From: an uncultured Acidobacteriia bacterium
Lineage (GTDB): Bacteria > Acidobacteriota > Terriglobia > Bryobacterales > Bryobacteraceae
Length of the DNA: 40,320 bases
Direction: 5' to 3'
Assembly: GCA_903925975.1 (NCBI GenBank)
Contig: CAIYHG010000187.1
Span: 1 to 40,320 of the forward strand
Below are positions 24,100-33,472 of the stretch, piece after piece. Every line of letters begins with the position of its first letter. Positions within the stretch are counted from its first letter, which is position 1. The notes beneath the pieces are model-generated. The model was not told where the DNA came from. It worked only from the letters and a program-made list of their open reading frames with translations, and made no database searches. Made by a program: the position numbers and the translations under genes.

Positions 24100-24480
24100 A
24101 TGAATGTTGATTTTCAAAAAGCTGACGGATTGGCGCCGGCGGTGGTTCAGGATTACGCTACCGGCCGCGTCCTCATGTTGGGCTACATGAACGAAGAGGC
24201 TTTCCGCAAGACAGTGGAAACCGGTTTTGTGACCTTCTACAGCCGCTCGCGGAAGAAGCTCTGGCTTAAGGGCGAGACTTCCGGGCACCGGCTGGTGGTC
24301 AAGGAAATATCCACGGATTGCGACTGCGACGCCGTGTTGGTCAAAGTGGAAGCGTTGGGGCCGGGCGTGTGCCACGAGGGTTATCAGAGCTGCTTCTTCC
24401 GCCGGTTGGAAGATGGCGAGTGGAAGATTGCCGACGAGCGCGCCTACGACCCGGGCGCCGTCTACGGAGGGAAGAAATGA
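24100..24480 (+). CDS. hisI: Phosphoribosyl-AMP cyclohydrolase
   Basis: Opens the purine ring of PR-AMP, step three of histidine synthesis. The 126-residue protein carries the family blocks [46 protein letters not shown] and [14 protein letters not shown], with the metal-binding Asp/Cys set DCDCDA and the later Cys. No HisE pyrophosphatase domain is attached, and none is encoded in the window. The ATG is only 9 bases after the attenuator T-tract and lacks a normal binding site; GGCGGG in the terminator stem, ~18 bases upstream, is the nearest purine-rich stretch. First structural gene; its stop overlaps hisG (ATGA). Confidence 0.96.
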   Translation: MNVDFQKADGLAPAVVQDYATGRVLMLGYMNEEAFRKTVETGFVTFYSRSRKKLWLKGETSGHRLVVKEISTDCDCDAVLVKVEALGPGVCHEGYQSCFFRRLEDGEWKIADERAYDPGAVYGGKK

Positions 24481-25346
24481 AGCTCAAGCTGGGCATTCCC
24501 AAGGGCAGCCTGGAGAGCGCTACGGTCGATCTTTTTCGGCGCGCGGGCTACGTCATCACCATCGGCAGCCGGTCGTATTTTCCGGGGATCGACGACCCCG
24601 AGATCGAATGCATGCTCATCCGCGCGCAGGAAATGGCCCGCTACGTGGAAGACGGCATCCTCGATGCCGGTCTCACGGGCCGCGACTGGGTGGAAGAAAA
24701 TGAGGCCGATGTCGTCCCCGTGGCCAATCTGATCTACGCCAAGCAGAGCTTCGGCAAGGTGCGCTGGGTGCTCGCGGTGCCGGAATCCTCTCCCTTCCAA
24801 TGCGCTAAAGACCTTGAAGGCAAAATCATTGCCACCGAACTGGTGGGGACCACGCGCCGTTACCTGGCCAGCCACGGCGTCACCGCCAAGGTGGAGTTCA
24901 GTTGGGGCGCCACTGAAGTGAAGCCTCCCATACTGGCCGACGCCATAGTTGAAGTTACCGAGACCGGCTCGTCCCTGCGCGCCAACAAGCTGAAGATCAT
25001 CGACACGGTGCTCGAGTCGAACACGCAGCTGATCGCCAACAAACAGTCCTGGGAGGATCCGGCCAAGCGGCGCAAGCTCGAAGATATGCGCATGCTGCTC
25101 GAAGGGGCTATCAACGCGCTGGGAAAAGTGGGCCTGATGCTCAATGTGCACCGCGATCAACTCGCCGCCGTTTTGAACGTGCTGCCCGCGCTCAAGCGCC
25201 CCACCATTTCGCACCTGAGCGACGAGCAGTGGCTGGCGGTGAATACGATTCTTGACGAAACTACGGTGAGGGATATCATCCCGCGCCTGAAGCAGGCGGG
25301 AGCCCAGGGCATTGTGGAATACCCGCTAAACAAGATTGTGCTGTGA
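24477..25346 (+). CDS. hisG: ATP phosphoribosyltransferase, long form
   Basis: Commits PRPP and ATP to histidine synthesis. The start is the ATG at 24477 overlapping the hisI stop; the frame is open upstream but that part is hisI out of frame. The 289 residues match the long form: [37 protein letters not shown], the PRPP loop region [12 protein letters not shown]...[29 protein letters not shown], and a C-terminal ~75-residue regulatory ACT-like domain ([28 protein letters not shown]). Long HisG needs no HisZ and is normally inhibited by histidine. Stop overlaps hisD by four bases. Confidence 0.96.
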   Translation: MKLKLGIPKGSLESATVDLFRRAGYVITIGSRSYFPGIDDPEIECMLIRAQEMARYVEDGILDAGLTGRDWVEENEADVVPVANLIYAKQSFGKVRWVLAVPESSPFQCAKDLEGKIIATELVGTTRRYLASHGVTAKVEFSWGATEVKPPILADAIVEVTETGSSLRANKLKIIDTVLESNTQLIANKQSWEDPAKRRKLEDMRMLLEGAINALGKVGLMLNVHRDQLAAVLNVLPALKRPTISHLSDEQWLAVNTILDETTVRDIIPRLKQAGAQGIVEYPLNKIVL

Positions 25347-26629
25347 TCCGGATACTCGAAAGCAACGAAGCGGGACGCCTGCTGACGCGCAAGGCTGCCC
25401 GTATGGCGGAAGCCGAAGCGGCCGTTGCGCCGATACTCGAAGCCGTACGCAAGCGCGGCGACTCCGCGCTCCTTGAGTACGCGCGGAAGTTCGACGGCTT
25501 TACGGGCCGCAGCGTCCGCGTCTCACAGAAGGAACTGCTCGATGCCCGCCAGAGCCTTCCGCCGGACCTCGTCAAGGCGGTAGCCGAGGCGGCTTCCGGC
25601 GTCCGCGCTTACGCCGAACGGCAAATGCCTTCGGAGTGGATGCGCGCCTTCAAGCCCGGATTGCACCTTGGGCAGATCGTGCGGCCGCTCGATACAGTGG
25701 CCGCCTATATCCCCGGGGGCCGCTATCCGCTTCCCTCCACCATCATCATGACGGTCGTCCCCGCGCAGACCGCCGGCGTGCCGAATATCTGCGTCACCTC
25801 CCCGAAGCGCATCCCCGAGGTGCTCGGCGTTGCCGCGCTGCTGGGGGCGACCGAGGTCTTCGCCATGGGTGGCGCGCAGGCCATCGCCGCCTTTGCGTTC
25901 GGCACGCGCACGGTTCCCAAGGCTGACCGCATCGTCGGCCCCGGCAACATCTACGTTGCCGCCGCCAAGAAGTTGCTGGCCGGGGAAGTGGGCATCGATT
26001 TTGTCGCCGGTCCCACTGAGATCCTGATCATCGCCGAAGACGGCGACCCGCGCCGCCTCGCTTCAGATCTGTTAGCCCAGGCCGAACACGACGTGGACGC
26101 TTCGGCCATCCTGCTCACCACATCCAAACGCCTCGCTATGGCCGTGGCCGCGGAAGTGGACCGGCAGCTTGCCGTGCTCCCTACGGCGCCCGTCGCATCG
26201 AAATCGATCGCGAAGAACTCGGCCATCGTAGTGGTCCGCTCTCTCGATGAGGCCATCGAACTCTCGAACCGCTTCGCTCCCGAGCACCTGAGCATTCCCG
26301 ACGATACGCTCCTGGCGAAGGTGCGACACGCGGGCAGCGTTTTCGTGGGTCCGTTCAGCCCGGAGGCCGCGGGGGATTACGCCTCGGGCCCGAATCACGT
26401 TCTGCCCACCGCCGGCGCGGCTCGCCAGCGCGGCGGGTTGTCCGTTATGGATTTCCTGAAGGTCATCTCCGTGCAGCAACTGGATGAGCCGGCGCTGCGG
26501 CGGCTGGCGCCCGCCATCACCACTTTGGCGCGAGCCGAAGGGCTGGAGGCGCACGCGCGGTCGATCGACGTCAGGCTGGAACCTCGTAAACGCGGCGGCG
26601 GCCCGGCCCGGAAGGGTGGCGCAAAGTGA
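25343..26629 (+). CDS. hisD: Histidinol dehydrogenase
   Basis: Catalyses the last two oxidations, histidinol to histidine, with NAD and zinc. It has a GTG start (25343) overlapping the hisG stop (GTGA) and 428 residues, the usual length. Family blocks: [90 protein letters not shown], and the later catalytic/zinc region APEHLSI...[26 protein letters not shown]. The C-terminal ~20 residues are Arg/Gly/Lys-rich beyond the domain. Stop overlaps hisC by four bases. Confidence 0.97.
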   Translation: MIRILESNEAGRLLTRKAARMAEAEAAVAPILEAVRKRGDSALLEYARKFDGFTGRSVRVSQKELLDARQSLPPDLVKAVAEAASGVRAYAERQMPSEWMRAFKPGLHLGQIVRPLDTVAAYIPGGRYPLPSTIIMTVVPAQTAGVPNICVTSPKRIPEVLGVAALLGATEVFAMGGAQAIAAFAFGTRTVPKADRIVGPGNIYVAAAKKLLAGEVGIDFVAGPTEILIIAEDGDPRRLASDLLAQAEHDVDASAILLTTSKRLAMAVAAEVDRQLAVLPTAPVASKSIAKNSAIVVVRSLDEAIELSNRFAPEHLSIPDDTLLAKVRHAGSVFVGPFSPEAAGDYASGPNHVLPTAGAARQRGGLSVMDFLKVISVQQLDEPALRRLAPAITTLARAEGLEAHARSIDVRLEPRKRGGGPARKGGAK

Positions 26630-27705
26630 GAGCGCCCAAGCTCCCCAAAGGCGGCGTCAGGCCCCGCCCGGCCGTGCTCTCGATGGCCCCCTATTCGCCC
26701 CCCACCGCCGGCAGGATGGATAAGCTGCGCCTCGATTTCAACGAGAACACCGTTGGCTGCTCGCCCCGCGTCATTGCCGCGGTGCGCGATTGGCTCGACG
26801 CGGCCAAGCTTGCCGTCTATCCCGAGTACGGCGAGGCCAAGCAGACCGTGGGCCGCTACTTTGGCGTGGCCCCAGACCAGTTCCTCTTCACCAACGGCAC
26901 CGACGAGGCCATCCAGGTTTTCGTGAACACCTACGTGGATGACGGCCAGGAAGTTGTGATCCTGAAGCCCGCCTATGCCATGTACCGCTTCTATTCCGAG
27001 GTCGCCGGCGCGCGCATCCGGGAAGTGGAATACCCCTGGCCGTCGCTCGAATTTCCGCTTCAGGCGGTGCTTGACGCGATCACCCCCGAAACGCGCGCGG
27101 TGCTCATTTCCAACCCGAATAATCCCACTGGCACGGGCGTATCGCTGCAAGGTATCGACCGCATCCTGCGCCGCGCGCGAAAGGCCGTGGTGCTGATCGA
27201 CGAAGCCTACTACGAGTTCTCCGGCGTCACGGCATTGGGTCAGATATTAGACGCCCCGAACCTTTTTGTCTCGCGCACTTTCTCCAAAGTGTTCGGCATG
27301 GCCGCGATGCGGCTGGGCTGCCTGTTTTCGCACCCGTCGAACATCGCGTTTCTGCACAAGGCGCAATCGCCCTATAGCGTGAATTCGGTGGCCATAGCTG
27401 CGGCGTGCGCCGCCGTGGAAGATGCCAGTTACGTCCGGACGTATGTGGCCGAAGTGCTGGCCGCCCGCGAACTGCTTTGCGTAGGGCTTGAGCTCCTTGG
27501 AATCGCGTATATCCCCAGCTCGGCGAATTTCGTGCTGGGCCAGTTCGGAAAGCGCGCCATCGAAGTACGCGACGCGTTGCGCGGGCAGGGAATCCTGGTG
27601 CGCGACCGCAGCTACGAGGCCCCCGGGTGCGTCCGCATCACCGTGGGCACGCGCGAACAAACGCGGCGGCTGCTGGCGGCGCTGGAAGAGATTTGGAACC
27701 GATGA
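26626..27705 (+). CDS. hisC: Histidinol-phosphate aminotransferase
   Basis: A PLP enzyme converting imidazole-acetol phosphate and glutamate to histidinol phosphate. GTG start overlapping hisD; 359 residues. Typical HisC blocks: LDFNENTVGCSPRVI, VYPEYGEAKQTVGRYFGV, LFTNGTDEAIQVFVNTY, ISNPNNPTGTGV, VVLIDEAYYEFSG, and the PLP lysine K221 in SRTFSKVFGMAAMRLG. The last part has SSANFVLGQFG and GCVRITVGTREQ. Annotation as HisC and not another class-I aminotransferase rests on operon position and these blocks. Stop overlaps the HAD gene by four bases. Confidence 0.94.
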   Translation: MRAPKLPKGGVRPRPAVLSMAPYSPPTAGRMDKLRLDFNENTVGCSPRVIAAVRDWLDAAKLAVYPEYGEAKQTVGRYFGVAPDQFLFTNGTDEAIQVFVNTYVDDGQEVVILKPAYAMYRFYSEVAGARIREVEYPWPSLEFPLQAVLDAITPETRAVLISNPNNPTGTGVSLQGIDRILRRARKAVVLIDEAYYEFSGVTALGQILDAPNLFVSRTFSKVFGMAAMRLGCLFSHPSNIAFLHKAQSPYSVNSVAIAAACAAVEDASYVRTYVAEVLAARELLCVGLELLGIAYIPSSANFVLGQFGKRAIEVRDALRGQGILVRDRSYEAPGCVRITVGTREQTRRLLAALEEIWNR

Positions 27706-28382
27706 ACAAACCCCTATTGGTTTTCGACATGGATGGCGTGCTGGTGGACGTGACCGAGTCCTACCGCGAGTCCATCGCCCGCACCGTGGAGCGCTTCACC
27801 GGCGTTCGGATATCCCGCGAGAGCATCCAGGACTACAAGAACCAGGGCGGCTGGAACGACGATTGGGAACTCTCGCACCACATCATCTCCCAGAACGGCG
27901 TCCAGGTTCCGTTCGATCAGGTGAAGGACTACTTCCAGGAAATCTTCCTGGGCAATGGCTCCGATGGATTGATCCTGCGCGAGCAGTGGGTCGCCAAGCC
28001 GGACGTGCTGGAGCGCCTGAACGAGCGCTTCCGCTTTGCGCTTTTCACCGGACGTCCGAAGGAAGACGCGCAGCTCACGCTCGATCGCTTTGCCGGCGCC
28101 CTCAAGTTCCACCCCATCGTCGGGATGCACGAAGTGGAGAATCACAAGCCGCATCCCGAGGGTCTGCTCCGGATCGTCACGGACCACTCGGGTGGCACGG
28201 CATTCTACGTGGGTGACACGGTGGACGACGCGCGCTGCGCGCGCCAGGCCCGCGTACCCTTCATTGGAATTGCGGCGCCGTCGAACCCGCGCTATATCGA
28301 CCTCGTCTTTCTCTTTCAGGAAGAGGGGGCCTACGCCATTGTGGACGACATCAACTATCTCGAAGAGGTGTTCACGGAATGA
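27702..28382 (+). CDS. HAD-superfamily phosphatase, candidate histidinol-phosphate phosphatase
   Basis: The ATG at 27702 overlaps the hisC stop; 226 residues, cytosolic. All four HAD motifs are present: [10 protein letters not shown] with nucleophile D9 and acid D11; [37 protein letters not shown]. An alpha-helical cap lies at ~18-110 ([32 protein letters not shown]), as in subfamily IA. It sits between hisC, whose product is histidinol phosphate, and hisB, which here has only the dehydratase domain. No HisN, HisJ/PHP or HisB-N is in the window, so this protein most likely removes the phosphate from histidinol phosphate. That is inference from context; the cap differs from HisB-N. Confidence 0.85.
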   Translation: MNKPLLVFDMDGVLVDVTESYRESIARTVERFTGVRISRESIQDYKNQGGWNDDWELSHHIISQNGVQVPFDQVKDYFQEIFLGNGSDGLILREQWVAKPDVLERLNERFRFALFTGRPKEDAQLTLDRFAGALKFHPIVGMHEVENHKPHPEGLLRIVTDHSGGTAFYVGDTVDDARCARQARVPFIGIAAPSNPRYIDLVFLFQEEGAYAIVDDINYLEEVFTE

Positions 28383-28966
28383 GAAAGGCAGCCATACGGC
28401 GAGACACGCGCGAGACGCGCATCTCCGGCTCGCTCGCCATTGAAGGCCGGGGCCGATATGAAATCGCGACCGGCATCCGCTTTCTCGATCACATGCTCGA
28501 ACTGTTCGCCAAACACGGCGGCTTCGATCTGAAGCTGCACGCCGAAGGCGATCTCGACGTGGACCAGCACCACACCGTTGAGGACGCTGGCATCGTGCTC
28601 GGCCAGCTCTTCTCAAAGGCGCTGGCCGACCGCAAAGGCATCAATCGCGCCGGCTACTTCGTGCTGCCCATGGACGAGACGCTCGCCGTGGTCGCCGTCG
28701 ATATGGGCGGCCGTCCGGCGCTGGTATATAAGGATTCGGTAAGGGTCCGCATGGTGGGCGATCTGCAAGCGGAACTCGTCGAGGATTTCTTCGGCGGGTT
28801 CGTGCAGCACGCCGGCGCGAACCTGCATGTCAAAATCCTCTATGGCCGGTCGAGTCATCACAAGCTCGAAGCCATCTTCAAGTGCTTCGCGCGCGCGATG
28901 AAATTCGCCTGCTCGAAAGACGCGCGTCTCAAAGACGAATTGCCCTCCACCAAGGGGCTATTGTGA
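28379..28966 (+). CDS. hisB: Imidazoleglycerol-phosphate dehydratase
   Basis: Dehydrates imidazoleglycerol phosphate to imidazole-acetol phosphate, a manganese-dependent step. 195 residues, the monofunctional form with no phosphatase domain. Signature His/Glu clusters are intact: [31 protein letters not shown], and [18 protein letters not shown]; also [25 protein letters not shown]. Translation overlaps the HAD gene by four bases (ATGA) and hisH by four (GTGA). Confidence 0.96.
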   Translation: MRKAAIRRDTRETRISGSLAIEGRGRYEIATGIRFLDHMLELFAKHGGFDLKLHAEGDLDVDQHHTVEDAGIVLGQLFSKALADRKGINRAGYFVLPMDETLAVVAVDMGGRPALVYKDSVRVRMVGDLQAELVEDFFGGFVQHAGANLHVKILYGRSSHHKLEAIFKCFARAMKFACSKDARLKDELPSTKGLL

Positions 28967-29559
28967 TCGCGATCCTGGATTACGGCGCCGGCAACCTGCG
29001 TTCCGTGGAGAATACGCTAGCCGAAATCGGCTGCGAATACCAGATCGCCACGCGGCCCGAGGAATTGCGCCGCGCTCAAACCATCATTCTTCCCGGGGTG
29101 GGCCATTACGGCCAGATGATGCGCGCTCTCGATGCCATGGACGTGCGCGGCGCCCTGGTGGAACGCATTCGCGCGGGCGTTCCGTTCCTCGGCATCTGCC
29201 TGGGCCTCCAGGCTTTGTTCGAAACCAGCGAAGAGGCGCCCGAAGCGCGCGGCCTGGGCATCTTTCCCGGCGAGGTGCGCCGGTTTCCCGCAGGAGCCCG
29301 CACGCCTCAAATGGGATGGAACGAACTGAAGCCCCGCCCATGGTCGAAACTCGTGCGCGGCCTCGACGCCCGGCCGTTCGTCTACTTCGCCCACAGTTAC
29401 TACGTTCCCGAAAACGAGCTCGCCTCCGCCACCTGTGAATACGAAGTGGAGTACACGGCCGCGCTCGAAGCCGGCAATATCTACGGCGTGCAGTTCCACC
29501 CCGAGAAATCGGGCAACGTGGGTCTGCGCATCATGCGGAATTTTCTGGAGGTCGCCTAG
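28963..29559 (+). CDS. hisH: Imidazole glycerol phosphate synthase, glutaminase subunit
   Basis: Supplies ammonia from glutamine to HisF. GTG start at 28963 overlapping hisB; 198 residues. The class-I glutaminase triad is visible: C79 in [11 protein letters not shown], and the His and Glu in [11 protein letters not shown] near the C-terminus. Other blocks: [16 protein letters not shown] at the start, [12 protein letters not shown] for the oxyanion region, and [10 protein letters not shown]. It is separated from hisF by 8 bases, the only his junction without overlap. Confidence 0.96.
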   Translation: MIAILDYGAGNLRSVENTLAEIGCEYQIATRPEELRRAQTIILPGVGHYGQMMRALDAMDVRGALVERIRAGVPFLGICLGLQALFETSEEAPEARGLGIFPGEVRRFPAGARTPQMGWNELKPRPWSKLVRGLDARPFVYFAHSYYVPENELASATCEYEVEYTAALEAGNIYGVQFHPEKSGNVGLRIMRNFLEVA

Positions 29560-29567
29560 TTCCCTCA

Positions 29568-30329
29568 ATGCTGGCGAAACGAATCATCCCCTGTTTGGAC
29601 GTCACCGGCGGGCGCGTAGTCAAAGGCGTACACTTCGTCAACCTGCGCGACGCAGGCGATCCCGTGGAGCTCGCCGAACGCTATAACCGCGATGGCGCCG
29701 ACGAGTTGGTCTTCCTCGATATCACCGCGTCGAGCGACGCGCGAGAGATCATGGCCGACGTGGTCGCCCGCACCGCGCGCAAGGTCTTCATCCCCCTCGC
29801 GGTGGGCGGCGGCATCCGCTCCATCGCCGACGCGCGACGCATCCTCATGTCCGGCGCGGATAAGGTCTCGGTGAACACCGCCGCCGTGCGCCGTCCGGAA
29901 CTCATCACCGAGCTGAGTAACGAGTTTGGCGCGCAAGCCGTGGTTCTGGCCATCGACGCCCGTCGCCAGGGGCCCGGCAAGTGGCACGTCTACACCCGTG
30001 GCGGACGCGACGACGAGGGCATCGACGCCGTTGCCTGGGCCGCCCGCGGCGAGGAGTTAGGCGCCGGCGAAATCCTCCTGACTTCAATGGATACCGATGG
30101 CGTGCAGGATGGCTTCGACTGCGCGCTCACCCGCGCCGTCTCCCAGGCCACGCACATTCCCGTGATCGCCAGCGGCGGCGCCGGCAAGCCCGAACACTTT
30201 GTCCGCGTACTCACCGAAGGCTGCGCCGATGCCGCGCTCGCAGCTTCCGTGTTCCATTACGGAACCTACACCGTGAACGAGTTGAAAGAGATGTTGTACC
30301 GGCAGGGCATTCCCATGAGGACCGCATGA
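29568..30329 (+). CDS. hisF: Imidazole glycerol phosphate synthase, cyclase subunit
   Basis: A TIM barrel closing the imidazole ring and releasing AICAR. 253 residues, standard length. Catalytic Asp residues are present: D11 in [18 protein letters not shown] and the second in VLAIDARRQ. Phosphate-binding loops: [44 protein letters not shown]. The hisH-hisF pair works as a heterodimer. The stop overlaps hisA (ATGA). Confidence 0.97.
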   Translation: MLAKRIIPCLDVTGGRVVKGVHFVNLRDAGDPVELAERYNRDGADELVFLDITASSDAREIMADVVARTARKVFIPLAVGGGIRSIADARRILMSGADKVSVNTAAVRRPELITELSNEFGAQAVVLAIDARRQGPGKWHVYTRGGRDDEGIDAVAWAARGEELGAGEILLTSMDTDGVQDGFDCALTRAVSQATHIPVIASGGAGKPEHFVRVLTEGCADAALAASVFHYGTYTVNELKEMLYRQGIPMRTA

Positions 30330-31045
30330 TTTTTCCGTGTATCGACTTGATGGATGGCAAAGTAGTGCAACTGGTGCAGGGCAGGGAAAAGGCCCTGGAG
30401 GGTGACTCCCCAGAGGAGATGCTGCGCCGCTTCGCCGCCTTTCCCGAAATTCAGGTGATCGATCTCGATGCGGCGATTGGGCGCGGTTCCAATGACGATC
30501 TGGTCCGTATGTTGGCTTCGCGCGCGGCCATCAGAGCCGGAGGCGGCGTGCGCACCGTCGAGCGCGCCGTGGCCCTGGTAGAGCAGGGCGCCCGCAAGGT
30601 GATTGTAGGAACCGCCGCGTTTCGCGCGGCTGCCGCCGGGGAAAGCGCGGCTCCCGTCAACGCCAAGTTCCTGACCGAGTTGGGTGCGGCCATCGGCCGC
30701 GAGCGCATTCTGATTGCGCTCGATTCCAAAGACGGCAGCATCGTCGTCAAGGGCTGGCGCGAATCCATCGGACTCGCCGCCGAGGACGTGGTTCGTGAGA
30801 TGGAGCCCTACTGCTCCGGTTTCCTGTGTACTTATGTGGACAAGGAAGGCATGATGCAGGGTACGGATCTGGAGTGGTTCCGCCGGTTGCGCGCCTCGAC
30901 CGGCCTGGAAATCACCGCCGCCGGAGGCATTACCACCCTCGACGACGTGCGCGCCCTTCTTGCCATGAACGTGCATGCGGCTCTCGGTATGGCCGTCTAC
31001 ACGGGCCGGATAGCGCTTTCCGATTTGGCCGCGCTCATTTCCTGA
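30326..31045 (+). CDS. hisA: ProFAR isomerase (1-(5-phosphoribosyl)-5-...-imidazole-4-carboxamide isomerase)
   Basis: Isomerises ProFAR to PRFAR, the fourth step, and is the last gene of the operon. The start is the ATG at 30326 overlapping hisF. 239 residues, a TIM barrel: [18 protein letters not shown] with catalytic Asp, [87 protein letters not shown] with the second Asp, [16 protein letters not shown]. It has the VVKGW block where many HisA have VATRGW, and KEGMMQG for the usual RDGT-L-G type block, so it is somewhat divergent but complete. Confidence 0.92.
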   Translation: MIFPCIDLMDGKVVQLVQGREKALEGDSPEEMLRRFAAFPEIQVIDLDAAIGRGSNDDLVRMLASRAAIRAGGGVRTVERAVALVEQGARKVIVGTAAFRAAAAGESAAPVNAKFLTELGAAIGRERILIALDSKDGSIVVKGWRESIGLAAEDVVREMEPYCSGFLCTYVDKEGMMQGTDLEWFRRLRASTGLEITAAGGITTLDDVRALLAMNVHAALGMAVYTGRIALSDLAALIS

Positions 31046-31073
31046 AGCGCGAATGGGGCTATTGCCGGCGGCG

Positions 31074-31703
31074 CTAGTTCTCCGCTGGCCCGCTCCACGG
31101 CGCCCACTCGTTCTCCAGCAGTTTCGAGTATTCGCCCGAGGCGTATATCTCGAACCGGAAGTTAGCTTCTCCGATCGATAGATGCGGCTGCGACGCCATG
31201 TAGCACCGGAACGCCGCATCGGCGTAATGCTGGTAGTTGCGCAGGAATTCCGCCGCCAGAATTTCGATTCCCGGCGGTTCGGCGAACATCGCCTGCAATC
31301 CAGTGGCCCGCGAAAAAATGGCCGTGTAATCCAACACGCCCCAGCGGGTCAGTTTTTCGCGTACGCACGCCGGGGGTCTCTCGGTTAGCAGCCCCGCGAA
31401 ACTCTGCTCCGTTACTCCAGCCGATGCCAGCGGCGGCGTTCGCGACGCCCATTCGGCGCACTGCTCTACCCACCGCATCACGTCCTTCCCCAGGTAGAAC
31501 AACATCCGGATCTCGCAATGGCGCCCGTGCAACACGCGCCGGCTCAACTCCTCCCGCGAACTCCCATCCGCCGGAATTACCCCGGCCAGCATCAGCGCCG
31601 CCTTCGAGTTCTCAAGCAATACCGATGGCGGCGCGTTCTCGCTGAACGGATGCAGTATCAGCGGCGGCAGTTCCCAAATCGTTTCTCCTAACGGGTTCCC
31701 CAT
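31074..31703 (-). CDS. Protein of unknown function
   Basis: A 209-residue soluble protein convergent with the his operon. I do not recognise the family. It contains mainly helical segments: NSKAALMLAGVIPADGSSREELSRRVLHG, EIRMLFYLGKDVMRWVEQC, FAGLLTERPPACVREKLTRWG, EILAAEFLRNYQHYADAAFRCYM, ending FEIYASGEYSKLLENEW. No signal or membrane segment. The start (31701-31703) overlaps the nearby leftmost codon of an unlikely upstream extension of the pilin frame on the other strand, so the two genes are divergent. GC-rich third positions support coding. Confidence 0.6.
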   Translation of the reverse strand: MGNPLGETIWELPPLILHPFSENAPPSVLLENSKAALMLAGVIPADGSSREELSRRVLHGRHCEIRMLFYLGKDVMRWVEQCAEWASRTPPLASAGVTEQSFAGLLTERPPACVREKLTRWGVLDYTAIFSRATGLQAMFAEPPGIEILAAEFLRNYQHYADAAFRCYMASQPHLSIGEANFRFEIYASGEYSKLLENEWAPWSGPAEN

Positions 31704-31792
31704 GGGCCTCCAACTTCCTTATCGGCTTAAAAGGGAATGTACTTTTGTGAGATCACTACCCAAATCCACCCCTATCGCTATCGAAAGTCAAC

Positions 31793-31821
31793 ATGACATA
31801 GTTCTATACAGGTACTATGCT
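31793..31821 (+). promoter_or_regulatory. Sigma-70-like promoter of the pilin gene
   Basis: ATGACA (31793-31798; 5/6 match to -35), a 17-base spacer, and TATGCT (31816-31821; 4/6 match to -10). Transcription would start near 31828, giving a leader of about 12 bases to the ATG at 31840. Confidence 0.55.
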
Positions 31822-31839
31822 GAGTTTTACGGTGCTGTG

Positions 31840-32091
31840 ATGCTGCGGGCTCTCTGGGAATCATTCAAGCGTAACGATCGGGGTCAGGGTCTGTCCGAGT
31901 ATTGTCTACTCGCGGCGCTGGTGGCTTTGGTCGGCCTCGGCATTTTCGTTCATGCATCCGGCGGACTTCAGAGCATTTGGGCCGAAGCCGACTCTTCGTT
32001 GGCCGCTAGCAAGGCTGCCGCCGCCACTTCCGGTGTGGGGCCCGGCACGGCCGGTCCCGCGGCGGCGACCACTTCGCCGGGTTCCCGGTAG
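31840..32091 (+). CDS. Flp/Fap-type IVb pilin-like protein
   Basis: From the ATG at 31840 (a longer frame from 31702 would overlap the promoter and is implausible) the product is 83 residues: a short basic lead LRALWESFKRNDRGQG, then LSEYCLLAALVALVGLGIFVHASGG, a single hydrophobic helix with E5 after the presumed cleavage site (G-LSEY; Flp pilins are cut at G/x-x-x-x-E-Y). The tail is Ala/Thr/Gly/Pro-rich. Flp pilins are assembled by Tad secretion. No tad gene is near, so it would depend on a locus elsewhere. The short length, E-Y motif and hydrophobic helix make the family call fairly firm. Confidence 0.75.
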   Translation: MLRALWESFKRNDRGQGLSEYCLLAALVALVGLGIFVHASGGLQSIWAEADSSLAASKAAAATSGVGPGTAGPAAATTSPGSR

Positions 32092-32136
32092 CCGCTTTTC
32101 CGCCCCTTGACGCATCGGTTTTCCCGCGCGCTCCGT

Positions 32137-32142
32137 TACAAT
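32137..32142 (+). promoter_or_regulatory. -10 box just upstream of the purine permease
   Basis: TACAAT (5/6 to TATAAT) ends 8 bases before the ATG at 32151, which would give an essentially leaderless mRNA. A TTGACG at 32107 looks like a -35 but is 24 bases away, too far for normal spacing. Confidence 0.35.
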
Positions 32143-32150
32143 GTAAATCC

Positions 32151-33464
32151 ATGCCACTAAGGCGTTTACTGGAGCGCTACTTCGAGTTCGCGGCCCTCGG
32201 CGCGGATTGGAAAACCGAGATTCTCGCCGGCTGCACCACCTTCATGACGATGGCCTACATCGTTTTCGTCAACCCCGCCATCCTGCATGCGGCCGGCATG
32301 CCTCTGGCCGCCGTTACCGCGGCCACCTGCCTCTCCGCCGCGGCCGGAAGCCTCCTCATGGGGGCTTTCGCCCGCTACCCCATCGCCCTCGCGCCCGGCA
32401 TGGGGCTGAACGCCTATTTCACCTACTCCGTCGTGAAGGGGATGGGCATTCCCTGGCAGGCCGCTCTGGGCGCGGTCTTCCTTTCCGGTGTTGCCTTCTT
32501 TGTCCTCACTCTGCTCGGCGTCCGCCAGTTGGTTCTCAATTCCATTCCCGTCGAGTTGCACGCCGCCGTAGCCGCGGGCGTGGGCTTCTTCATTGCCTTC
32601 GTCGGGTTTCGCAATGCCGGAATCGTGGTTCCGGACCCCGGCAGCACGTTGACCCTCGGCAATTTGCACGATAAAAGTACCGCTCTGGCCGTATTCGGAC
32701 TGTTTCTCGTGGCGGCCCTGATCGCCTGGAAGGTTCGCGCCGCGATGCTCATCGGCATCCTCGGCACCACCGTCGTCGGGCTCCTCACCGGCGTGGCCAA
32801 GTGGAATCCGCAGACCTACCGGATGGCCGATCTGGCGGCCACCGCGGGCAAACTCGATATCTCCGCCGCGCTGCGGCTCGGCTTCCTCGAAATCGTCTTC
32901 GTATTCCTGTTTATCGATATGTTCGATAACATAGGAACCCTGCTGGCCGTCGGCAAGAAAGCCAATCTGTTCGACCGCGCCCACCGCATTCCCCGCGTCA
33001 ATCGCATCCTGCTTTCCGATGCCACTGCCACCGTCGTCGGATCGCTCGCGGGAACTTCCACGGTTGTGAGCTATATCGAAAGCGCGGCGGGCGTTGCGGC
33101 GGGCGGAAGAACGGGCGTCACGGCCATCGTCACCGGCCTGCTCTTCGTGGCCGCCCTCTTCGTCGCGCCGGTGGTCGGCGTGATCCCCGCGGCAGCCACG
33201 GCGCCGGCTTTGATCATTGTGGGCAGCATGATGGTGGGGGTAGCTGCCGAGATTCACTGGGGCGATCCCGAGGTCGCCATCCCCGCGTTTCTCACCATGA
33301 TCGCCATCCCGCTTACCTTCAGCATCGCCAACGGCCTTGCCTTCGGGTTCACGTCTTATGCGTTCATCAAGATTGTGCGCGGCAAGTTCCGGGAAGTGAA
33401 CTGGTTCGTTTACCTGTTAGCCGCGTTGTTTGTGGCCCGCTTCGCGTATCTCGGGCGCGGGTAG
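32151..33464 (+). CDS. NCS2-family purine permease (AzgA-like)
   Basis: A 437-residue inner-membrane transporter with 12-14 hydrophobic segments. The N-terminal WKTEILAGCTTFMTMAYIVFVNPAIL and LAPGMGLNAYFTYSVVKGMG blocks, the central FIDMFDNIGTLLAVGKKANLFD and the later GSLAGTSTVVSYIESAAGVAAGGRTG are hallmarks of the AzgA branch, which imports adenine, guanine and hypoxanthine with protons. The start ATG at 32151 lies 8 bases from a -10-like box and has no obvious binding site. A guanine-deaminase-like gene ends 8 bases downstream on the other strand, consistent with purine salvage. Confidence 0.93.
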   Translation: MPLRRLLERYFEFAALGADWKTEILAGCTTFMTMAYIVFVNPAILHAAGMPLAAVTAATCLSAAAGSLLMGAFARYPIALAPGMGLNAYFTYSVVKGMGIPWQAALGAVFLSGVAFFVLTLLGVRQLVLNSIPVELHAAVAAGVGFFIAFVGFRNAGIVVPDPGSTLTLGNLHDKSTALAVFGLFLVAALIAWKVRAAMLIGILGTTVVGLLTGVAKWNPQTYRMADLAATAGKLDISAALRLGFLEIVFVFLFIDMFDNIGTLLAVGKKANLFDRAHRIPRVNRILLSDATATVVGSLAGTSTVVSYIESAAGVAAGGRTGVTAIVTGLLFVAALFVAPVVGVIPAAATAPALIIVGSMMVGVAAEIHWGDPEVAIPAFLTMIAIPLTFSIANGLAFGFTSYAFIKIVRGKFREVNWFVYLLAALFVARFAYLGRG

Positions 33465-33472
33465 GGCGGAGC

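Noticed and set aside
32107..32142. TTGACG and TACAAT as a matched promoter pair for the purine permease
   Set aside because: The spacing is 24 bases, too long for a sigma-70 promoter; only the -10-like box is kept as a weak candidate.
32166..33257. 363-codon minus frame antisense to the purine permease
   Set aside because: Mirror of a strongly supported membrane transporter; Glu/Gly/Arg-rich with no domain.
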